Positions 43,871-50,758 of a stretch of 64,000 nucleotides of DNA are shown piece after piece (positions within the stretch are counted from its first letter, which is position 1; each line of letters opens with the position of its first letter). Source of the stretch: Actinoplanes regularis (GTDB lineage Bacteria > Actinomycetota > Actinomycetes > Mycobacteriales > Micromonosporaceae); the NCBI RefSeq assembly GCF_900188005.1, contig NZ_FZNR01000026.1, positions 56,076-120,075 on the forward strand, given 5' to 3'. The notes under the pieces are model-generated. The model saw only the letters and a list, made by a program, of their open reading frames with translations, was not told the origin of the DNA and did no database searches. A program made the translations under genes and the position numbers.

Positions 43871-45358
43871 ATGCTGGATTCCCTGATGACCGAGAAGCTG
43901 GGAGACGGTGACGACCTCGGGTTCGGGGTGGGACTGCGGCCCGAACTCGTCGACGAGCTGCTGGCGCCCGACTCCGGGTTCGACTTCCTCGAGGCGATCA
44001 CCGAGGACTACCTGACGCCCGATGAGCAGCGCCGGGACGTCCTGGACCGGCTCGCCGAGCGGTACCCGATCGTGCTGCACGGGCTGTCGCTCTCCATCGG
44101 TGGCGTCGACCCGCTCGACCTGGCGTACCTGCGGGGCCTCCGGGAGCTGGCGGACGGCATCGGCGCCCGATGGGTCTCCGACCACCTCTGCTGGACCGGG
44201 GTGGACGGGGTGCGGACCCACGAACTGCTGCCGCTGCCCCGAACCCGGGAGAGCCTCGCGCACGTCACCTCGCGTGTGCTCGCCGCGCAGGACGTGCTCG
44301 GCCGGCCGCTGGTGCTGGAGAACGCGGCCGCGTACCTCGGCTTCGACGAGTCGACGATGCCCGAGCCGGAGTTCCTCGGCCTGCTCGTCGAGGCGACCGG
44401 GTGCCGGCTGCTGCTCGACGTGAACAACGTCCACGTCTCGGCCAGCAACCTGGGCTTCGACCCGACGGCGTACCTGGACGCGCTGCCGGCCGGCGCGGTC
44501 GTCCAGATCCACCTGGCCGGCAGCCGGGACATGGGCGCCTTCCTCCTCGACACCCACGACGACCGGGTGTCGGCGCCGGTCTGGGAGCTCTACGAGCACG
44601 CGTGCCGGCGCCTCGGGCCGGTCTCGACGTCGTTCGAATGGGACTCCGGGGTGCCCAGCCTCGCGCTCCTGCGCGAGGAGCTGCGCACGGCGGCCGAGCT
44701 GCGGGCCCGGGTGGGACCCCGGCCTCCGCGGCCACCGTCGCCGGCGGTCGCGCCGCCGATCCGGGCGGGGGCGGACGCGCGGCGCCTGGCGGATCGCCAG
44801 CGGGCGCTCCAGCTCGCCATTCTGGACGGTACGGCGCAGCAGGCGGTGCCCGGCGGCGAGACGGTCCTGCGCCCGCTGTCGCACGGGGAGGGCATCGCCG
44901 TCTACGGCAGCGCGTACCGCGCCCGGCACCTGGACCTCCTGCGGACCGCCTATCCGGTGCTCGGCGAGCTGATCGGCGACGACCTCGACGACCTGGCGCT
45001 CGACTACCTCGCCTCGGCGGCCGGGCGCGGCGGCGATCTGGACGAGTTCGTGAGCGGGTTCGCCGGCTGGGTGACCGGCGCGTTCCGCGATCGTCCCGGC
45101 GCCGCGGCCGTGCGTGACGTGCTGACCCTCGAGACGGCCCTCGCGGAGCTGGGTGGACGGTCGTCCGGGGAGGCGCGGTTCACCTGCCTGGGCGCGCCGG
45201 GACACCTGCGCAGCCTGGCGATTCGCGCGGGCGTGCTGTCCGGCTGGACCGGGGAGCCGGGCGCGGAGGTCGCGCTCGTCCGGCGGGACTCCCGGGTGAG
45301 CGCCACGTTCCTGGGCCGGGAGCCGGCGTCCGCCGACCCGAGCGACGGCGGGGCATGA
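43871..45358 (+). CDS. MNIO (DUF692) enzyme fused to DUF2063-type partner domain
   Basis: A 495-residue protein. Residues about 15-275 are a DUF692/MNIO TIM barrel with the conserved metal-site residues His70 (VLHGLSLSIG), His105 (VSDHLCW), Glu150 (LVLENAA), Asp183/Asn186 (LLLDVNNVHVSASNLGFDP), His214 (QIHLAGS), Asp227/His229 (LLDTHDDRV) and Glu256 (FEWD). Residues about 315-495 resemble DUF2063, the separate partner protein in other MNIO clusters. Characterised MNIO enzymes use iron and oxygen to modify cysteines in peptide precursors. The stop overlaps a mini-ORF start (ATGA). Start may be ATG 43886. Confidence 0.85.
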   Translation: MLDSLMTEKLGDGDDLGFGVGLRPELVDELLAPDSGFDFLEAITEDYLTPDEQRRDVLDRLAERYPIVLHGLSLSIGGVDPLDLAYLRGLRELADGIGARWVSDHLCWTGVDGVRTHELLPLPRTRESLAHVTSRVLAAQDVLGRPLVLENAAAYLGFDESTMPEPEFLGLLVEATGCRLLLDVNNVHVSASNLGFDPTAYLDALPAGAVVQIHLAGSRDMGAFLLDTHDDRVSAPVWELYEHACRRLGPVSTSFEWDSGVPSLALLREELRTAAELRARVGPRPPRPPSPAVAPPIRAGADARRLADRQRALQLAILDGTAQQAVPGGETVLRPLSHGEGIAVYGSAYRARHLDLLRTAYPVLGELIGDDLDDLALDYLASAAGRGGDLDEFVSGFAGWVTGAFRDRPGAAAVRDVLTLETALAELGGRSSGEARFTCLGAPGHLRSLAIRAGVLSGWTGEPGAEVALVRRDSRVSATFLGREPASADPSDGGA

Positions 45359-45435
45359 GCGAGCCTGCGAGCGAATCGGCTGGCTCAGTTGTTGGCTCAT
45401 GTCGACGCCGGAGCGCAGCGGAGGTGGCGGCGTGA
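45355..45435 (+). CDS. 26-residue linking mini-ORF at duplicated junction
   Basis: MSEPASESAGSVVGS is followed by CRRRSAAEVAA. Its ATG overlaps the MNIO stop and its TGA overlaps the GTG of the CHAT gene (GTGA), so ribosomes can pass through. Its first 12 codons are a near-copy of the first 12 codons of the CHAT gene. More likely a by-product of the local duplication than a functional peptide. Confidence 0.35.
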   Translation: MSEPASESAGSVVGSCRRRSAAEVAA

Positions 45436-45466
45436 GCGAGCTTGCGAGCGAATCGGCTGGCTCAGT
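45356..45466 (+). repeat. 34-bp direct repeat pair, 77-bp period
   Basis: Copies at 45356-45389 and 45433-45466 read TGAGCGAGC(C/T)TGCGAGCG and continue to GGCTGGCTCAGT with one mismatch. Each copy starts at an overlapping stop-start junction. The GAGCGAGC...GCGAGCGAAT style resembles short dispersed repeats near gene starts in some actinobacteria. Confidence 0.8.
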
Positions 45467-48400
45467 CATGAGTCACCCGTCGTTCGAGTGGCCCGACCTG
45501 CTGCTCGAGATCGACACGGTGACCCGGGTCAGCGGCCGCCTGCACCTGAGATTCCACGGTGTCGCGGGCGGCCGTGACCGGCTGGACTTCGGCGAGACCG
45601 AGATCGCCGACCCGGCGGTCCGGCTCGGCGAGCTCGGTGACGCGCTGGACGGCTGGGCGGCGGGCTCGTCGGACGAGCGCCGGTCGATCGAGACGCACCT
45701 GCAGGGCGTCGGCATCGAGCTGTACGAGGAGCTGATCCCGCCGGCGCTGCGGGAGTACTACTGGGCGCGGCTGCACGGCCGGACCGGATCGAGCGTCCTC
45801 GTCCTGGTCGAGGACGAGGCGGCGGTCCTGCCCTGGGAGATCGTCAAACCGGTGTCGGGTGACGTGGTCGCGCCGTACTGGTGCGAGGAGCTCGGCATCT
45901 CCCGATGGCTCGGCTCGCATCCGATCGCGACCGCGCTGCCGGGCGAGCGGGCGGCGTGCGTGCTGGCCGACCCGGAGCTGCGCGACGTCGGCGACGTCGC
46001 CCGGGAACGGCTGGGCCTGGCGCCGGCCGACGTCGTCCGCGACTGGGCCGGCCTGCAGGCGCTGCTCGCCGGCGACGGACTGGGGATCTTCCACTGGACC
46101 GGCCACGGCCGGCTCAACCCGCGGCACGCCGGCCTCAGCGAGTTGCCGATCGGCGACGCGACGTTCCGGCCCGTCGACGTGCTGCACCCGGAGCAGCGGG
46201 GATTCCTGCGCTCCGGCCCCTGGGTGTTCCTGCACGCCTGCTCCACCAGCCGGTCGTCGGTGGGCTCGATCGGCCTCTCGGGCTGGCCCCGGGACCTGAT
46301 CCGCAACGGTGCCGGTGCGATGCTCGGCGCGGCCTGGGACGTCCGGGCCGGCACCGCGCTCACGTTCGTCGACCGGCTGTACGAGCTGCTGCTGACGGGC
46401 GTACCCGTCGCCGACGCCGTACGGCAAGCACGCATCGCCGCCCGGCTCGCGGGGGACCCGTCCTGGCTCGCCTACCAGCTGTACGCGCATCCGAACGCCC
46501 GCCTGCTGGCCGGTCGCATCAGCGGCGCCTTCACGGCGATCCCGGTGCGGGCGCTGGTGGAGGAGAGCTTCCGGCCGCCGGGCGACGAGGCGACCCAGTG
46601 GCGCCGCCGCTACCTGGAGACGCTCGCGGGGGAGCGGCTGCGGCCGTACGCGGACGTGGTTCCGCTGGGCGGCAGCGTCGAACCGGCCCAGGATCTCGAG
46701 TACTCCATGGTGTACGTCGAGCCGGTGGCCCCGCGGGTCGCGGTGGCGTGCGAGGTCCGGGACATCGCGGAGGCGGTCGGCGAGCAGGACGGCGTCGTGC
46801 TGCTCGGCGGATCCGGGGCCGGCAAGACGACGACGCTGCGCCGCATCGCCCGCGACCTGGCCGGTCGTGCCCTGCGCGGCGATCCCGGCGTACCCACGCC
46901 GATCGTGATCTCCCTGGACGAGTTCGGCGTCGGCGACGACCCCCTCGAGTACGTCCGGCGGCGCTGCCGGGACGACGTCGTGCGGTCGCGGCTGCGGCAG
47001 GAGCTGCGGGCGGGTCGGATCTGCCTGCTCTGCGACGGGCTCAACGAGATGGGGCACCGCGGTTACCGGCGGAAGGTGCGCGCCTGGCGGCAGTTCGTCC
47101 GGGACTGGCCGGGCAACCGGTTCGTCTTCGCGTGTCGCGCCCCGGCCTACCGCGGCGAGCTGAACCTGCCCGAGATCCAGATCGCCCCGCTCGACGACGA
47201 GCGCATCCTGCGCACCCTGTCCGTCAGCGTCGGCTCGTCGGCGGACGAGATGTGGGACGCCCTGGAGAGCGGCGGCCTGCTCGACGTGGCGCGGATGCCG
47301 CTCTTCCTCGAGCTGCTCATCGTCTCGTTCCGCGGGAGCGGCTCCCGGCTGCCCGCCAACCGGTCCCGGCTGCTCGAGGGGATCGTGAAGTCGATCGTCA
47401 CCCGGGAGGAGGACCGCGGCTCCTTCGAGGACGCCAGGTTCGCGCTCGTCATGGTGTCGCTGGGCGAGCTCGCGCACGCCATCCTGCTGGACTCGCCGAA
47501 CGGCGCCCTGCCCACCGACCGGGCGCTGGTCGTCTTCGAGACGGCGCACCGCGGCGCCGAGCCGTCGGTGGTCGACGAGGGATGGCGCTTCGCCGTCGAG
47601 ACCGGCATCCTCTCCGAGCACGACGAGCAGGTCCGGTTCCGCAGCGTGCAACTGCGGGACTACTTCGCCGCGTGCGCCCTCGACCGCAGGCAGCGGACCG
47701 GCGAAGACATGAGCCGGTACGCGGCGGTGCCCGTGCCGGACGACGACCACGCCGGCGCGGCACCGGAGAGCGAGTGGGCGGAGGCGGTCATCCTCGCGTC
47801 CGGCCTGACCGCCGCCGCCGACTCCCTGCTCGACCAGGTGCGCGCCGTGAACCCGCGCCTGGCCGGCGAGTGCCTGGCGCGCAACTCGCCCGCGGTCACC
47901 GCCCGGACGGTCGAGGAGATCCGCACGACGCTTGTGGAACGGGCGACCGACGAGCGGATCGGGCTCGGCGAGCGGGTGGCGACGGGGCTGACCCTGGGCC
48001 GCGTCGGCGATCCCCGGTTCCGCCGCGACGGCGGCTTCGTGCTGCCCGAGCTGTGCGCGGTCCCGGCCGGTGTCGTCTGGCTCGGCAGCGCGGAGGACGA
48101 CGAGTGGGCCTTCGCCGACGAGCGTCCCCAGCGGCCCGTCCAGGTCGCGGCGTTCCGCATCGGGCGCTACCCGGTCACCAACGCCGAGTACCGGGCGTTC
48201 GTGGCGGCCGGTGGCTACGACGATCCCGGCTTCTGGACCGAGCGCGGGTGGGTGTGGCGCAAGACTCGGGACAACGGGGACGGCTCGCTGAGCCGGCGGC
48301 TTCGCAACCTCGCGTACTTCCGCGGCCACCCGGAGGACATGGAGCGGTGGTTCGCGGAGGCCGGCCTGGAGACCTCCGACCGCGAGATGTGGCGGCGACT

Positions 48401-49007
48401 CACCACGATGGACGACGCCGCGGCCCGCGCCCACCTGCGTGATCTCGGGCTGCGGCAGGTCCGGTCCAGGGACGCGCCGGCGTTCTCCCGCTACCCCATG
48501 CTGAACTGCGACAACCAGCCGGTCGTCGGGGTGAGCTGGTTCGAGGCGGTCGCCTACTGCCGGTGGCTCGGCGCGGTCAGCGGCCGCACGTTCGGCCTGC
48601 CCGCCGAGGAGCAGTGGGAGCGGGCGGCGAAGGGCGACGACAAGCGGATCTATCCGTGGGGCGAGCGGTGGGAGGCCGGGCGCTGCAACGCGCTGCCCGC
48701 GAACCTCCAGCAGACGACGTCGGTCGGGGTGTTCCCCGGCGGCCGCAGCCCGTTCGGGTGCGAGGACATGGCGGGCAACGTCGCCGAGTGGACCTCGAGC
48801 CTCTACCGGCCGTATCCCTGGGTGAGCGGCGCCCCATCGGCCGACCCCGAGGCGGAGGGGGTTCGGGTCACTCGCGGCGGGGGATGGGAGTCGACGGCGC
48901 GGGTGGTCCGGTGCGCGCTGCGCGGCGACATGAGCGAGCCGCACACCCACGGGGCGAGCCTCGGCTTCCGCGTCGTGACGGGCGCCGAGAACGGCCACAA
49001 CGGGTGA
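45432..49007 (+). CDS. CHAT protease - NACHT ATPase - formylglycine-synthase-like protein
   Basis: A 1191-residue protein. N-terminal CHAT (caspase-like) domain with catalytic His225 in WTGHGRL and Cys270 in FLHACSTS; NACHT/STAND ATPase with P-loop GGSGAGKTTT near 456-465 and Walker B LLCDGLNEM with Asp535; a helical region with LRDYFAACAL near 745 (about 610-860); C-terminal SUMF1/FGE-like domain from about 875 (VPAGVVWLGS, PVTNAEYRAF, VVGVSWFEAVAYCRWL, MAGNVAEWTSS, GGGW). STAND proteins oligomerise on sensing a signal; CHAT would cut a target. GGAGGTGG five bases before the GTG sets the start; ATG 45468 is possible. Directly coupled to the MNIO gene. Confidence 0.88.
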   Translation: MSELASESAGSVMSHPSFEWPDLLLEIDTVTRVSGRLHLRFHGVAGGRDRLDFGETEIADPAVRLGELGDALDGWAAGSSDERRSIETHLQGVGIELYEELIPPALREYYWARLHGRTGSSVLVLVEDEAAVLPWEIVKPVSGDVVAPYWCEELGISRWLGSHPIATALPGERAACVLADPELRDVGDVARERLGLAPADVVRDWAGLQALLAGDGLGIFHWTGHGRLNPRHAGLSELPIGDATFRPVDVLHPEQRGFLRSGPWVFLHACSTSRSSVGSIGLSGWPRDLIRNGAGAMLGAAWDVRAGTALTFVDRLYELLLTGVPVADAVRQARIAARLAGDPSWLAYQLYAHPNARLLAGRISGAFTAIPVRALVEESFRPPGDEATQWRRRYLETLAGERLRPYADVVPLGGSVEPAQDLEYSMVYVEPVAPRVAVACEVRDIAEAVGEQDGVVLLGGSGAGKTTTLRRIARDLAGRALRGDPGVPTPIVISLDEFGVGDDPLEYVRRRCRDDVVRSRLRQELRAGRICLLCDGLNEMGHRGYRRKVRAWRQFVRDWPGNRFVFACRAPAYRGELNLPEIQIAPLDDERILRTLSVSVGSSADEMWDALESGGLLDVARMPLFLELLIVSFRGSGSRLPANRSRLLEGIVKSIVTREEDRGSFEDARFALVMVSLGELAHAILLDSPNGALPTDRALVVFETAHRGAEPSVVDEGWRFAVETGILSEHDEQVRFRSVQLRDYFAACALDRRQRTGEDMSRYAAVPVPDDDHAGAAPESEWAEAVILASGLTAAADSLLDQVRAVNPRLAGECLARNSPAVTARTVEEIRTTLVERATDERIGLGERVATGLTLGRVGDPRFRRDGGFVLPELCAVPAGVVWLGSAEDDEWAFADERPQRPVQVAAFRIGRYPVTNAEYRAFVAAGGYDDPGFWTERGWVWRKTRDNGDGSLSRRLRNLAYFRGHPEDMERWFAEAGLETSDREMWRRLTTMDDAAARAHLRDLGLRQVRSRDAPAFSRYPMLNCDNQPVVGVSWFEAVAYCRWLGAVSGRTFGLPAEEQWERAAKGDDKRIYPWGERWEAGRCNALPANLQQTTSVGVFPGGRSPFGCEDMAGNVAEWTSSLYRPYPWVSGAPSADPEAEGVRVTRGGGWESTARVVRCALRGDMSEPHTHGASLGFRVVTGAENGHNG

Positions 49008-49081
49008 TGGGGACGGTGCTGGAAATCCACTATGGTCGGCTGTGATCGCGTCGACCGGCTACCCCGTGAAGGTGGGATGTC

Positions 49082-49402
49082 ATGCGGGAACCTCCGAAGC
49101 CGTACGAGGAGCTCAGCCTCGAGGAGCTCGCTGATTGGATCGTCCAGCTGGTGAATGCGGCCGACTCGACCCGACTGGAGATCAATCTCGCGCTCGCGGA
49201 GGTGTACCGGCGCCACGGTGTGCGGGTGAATCCCGACTCGGAGCGCCTCTACGAGATGCGTGACGCCCTGGAGGAGTGGCTTCAGCGCGATGCCAACCGG
49301 CGGATGGGCTGGCCGCGCCGCGGCGACCGTCCGCCTCGCTCGTGCGGGGCCTGCATGTGCTCCGCCACGCGCCTGGAGCCCCGGGCCGGCGGCGGCGACT
49401 GA
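49082..49402 (+). CDS. 106-residue protein with C-terminal CxxCxC: candidate peptide substrate
   Basis: Residues 1-75 are acidic and helical (PYEELSLEELADWIVQLVN, LYEMRDALEEWLQRD), like many RiPP leader regions. The tail after residue 76 is basic and Gly/Pro rich with Cys88, Cys91 and Cys93 (SCGACMCSATR) and ends RAGGGD. AAGGTGG stands before the ATG. It follows the CHAT gene by 74 bases and faces the radical SAM gene, whose stop is three bases beyond. Placed between an MNIO and a radical SAM enzyme, it is the best candidate for the modified substrate. A small metal-binding adaptor is the alternative. Confidence 0.7.
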   Translation: MREPPKPYEELSLEELADWIVQLVNAADSTRLEINLALAEVYRRHGVRVNPDSERLYEMRDALEEWLQRDANRRMGWPRRGDRPPRSCGACMCSATRLEPRAGGGD

Positions 49403-49405
49403 CCC

Positions 49406-50758
49406 TCAGTCCGCCGCGACGCGCCGGCGGTAGGCGGCGGCCGCATAACCGGCGAACGTGTCCTTGAAGTCGCCGCAGTCGCACGATCGCGGCTGGGTGC
49501 TCCCCTGCCGGGCGAACGAGTCGTACGGCGATCCGCCGCCGCAGTACAGCGCGAACTTGCAGCCGGTCTCCCCGCACCGGCCGGTCCCCTCGCCGACCCA
49601 CCCGGACGAGCGCTCCGGCTCAAACCCGCCGCCGAGATAGCTGCCGGCGGCGAACCGCGTCTCGCCCGCGAGGAAGACGCACGGGTAGACGTCGCCCCGC
49701 GGGTCGAGCACGACCGTCGGCGTGCCGTAGCAGCAGTTGCCCACCGCGGGCAGCGGCGGTATGGCGGCCAGCGCGGCGGCGACCCGGTCGTAGGTCGGCG
49801 GGTAACCGCAGAAGGCCGTCGCCAGTTCGGTGCTGCCGCCCAGCCGGGCCGCGAGCGCGGCCTCCCCGACCAGCGACCGGGACAGCACCGTGTTCCCGGC
49901 GTCCACGTGCGCCTTGGTGTCGAACATCGGTGCCAGGTACGCGCTGAACAGCGGGTTGCCGAGCAGCCCGCCGGCCGCCAGCTCGTCGCGCAGCGTGCCG
50001 AGCTCCTCGAGGACCCGGTGGTTGACGTTGACCCGCATCCGGACCCGGGTGCCCCGGCCGAGCGCGAGTCCGATGTGCCTCATGATCGTTTCGTAGGTCC
50101 GCGCGCCCCGCGGACCGACCCGGAGCCGGTCATGCGTGGCGGCCGGGCCGTCGACGGTCACGTGGATCGCCTCGATGCCGGCCGGTCCGAGCAGGTCCTC
50201 GTACCGGTCGAGGTTCCACGCGTGGGTCGACGCCATCAGGCGGATCCCCCGCTCACGCGCCGCCCGGCAGAGAAACTCGACCACCGCGCGATTGTCCGGG
50301 CTCAGCGCCTCGCCGCCGTAGAGGGTCACCTCTCGCGGATGGTCGCCCAGCACCGCCACCGCGTGGTCCAGGGCCGCCAGCGCCACGCTCTCCGACATGG
50401 TGACCGACGGCGTGGTACGCCGGATGCCGTGCTGGAAGCAGTAGACGCACTTCAGGTTGCAGTCGTAGCTGGGCATCAGGTAAACGCGTGGCGGAGCGTC
50501 CAGGGCGGCCCGACCGCGCCTGTGCAACTCCCGCGCGAAGGCGTCCCGCTCCGCCTCGGGGGAGAGGGCCGTGACGATCCAGCCGTCGGCCAGCGACGAC
50601 AGCACGTCCGCCGGCAGCCCGGCCGGCTCGCCCAGCCGCCCGTAGGTTTCCTCGCTCAGCTCCACGACGGTGCCGTAGCAGGTGTTGAGGGCCAGCACGA
50701 CGGCGTGGTCGCGCACCGGCACGAACATCGCGTAGTCGCTGATCCGCAAGCCGGTCAC
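49406..50758 (-). CDS. radical SAM/SPASM peptide-modifying enzyme
   Basis: A 450-residue enzyme. Residues 1-75 are a PqqD/RRE-like or leader-like region (VVLALNTCYGTVVELSEETY). The radical SAM motif CNLKCVYC provides Cys100, Cys104 and Cys107, with YGGEAL after it. The C-terminal SPASM region has many cysteines (GNCCYGT, YPCVF, GRCGETGCKFALYCGGG, SCDCGDF) for two more Fe-S clusters. Such enzymes form crosslinks or epimerise residues in ribosomal peptides. GTG at 50758 overlaps the stop of the membrane protein gene (GTGA), so the two are coupled. Convergent with the 106-residue gene. Confidence 0.88.
   Translation of the reverse strand: MTGLRISDYAMFVPVRDHAVVLALNTCYGTVVELSEETYGRLGEPAGLPADVLSSLADGWIVTALSPEAERDAFARELHRRGRAALDAPPRVYLMPSYDCNLKCVYCFQHGIRRTTPSVTMSESVALAALDHAVAVLGDHPREVTLYGGEALSPDNRAVVEFLCRAARERGIRLMASTHAWNLDRYEDLLGPAGIEAIHVTVDGPAATHDRLRVGPRGARTYETIMRHIGLALGRGTRVRMRVNVNHRVLEELGTLRDELAAGGLLGNPLFSAYLAPMFDTKAHVDAGNTVLSRSLVGEAALAARLGGSTELATAFCGYPPTYDRVAAALAAIPPLPAVGNCCYGTPTVVLDPRGDVYPCVFLAGETRFAAGSYLGGGFEPERSSGWVGEGTGRCGETGCKFALYCGGGSPYDSFARQGSTQPRSCDCGDFKDTFAGYAAAAYRRRVAAD

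Noticed and set aside
40873..44001. A 1042-codon minus-strand open frame across the chemotaxis and GH31 genes
   Set aside because: Spans two unrelated genes and the intergenic gap with no ribosome site and no recognisable domain; antisense shadow.
45462..48998. A 1178-codon open frame on the minus strand opposite the CHAT-NACHT gene
   Set aside because: It is the expected antisense shadow of a high-GC gene: no domain motifs, Arg/Gly/Pro-rich composition, and the plus strand encodes clear catalytic motifs.
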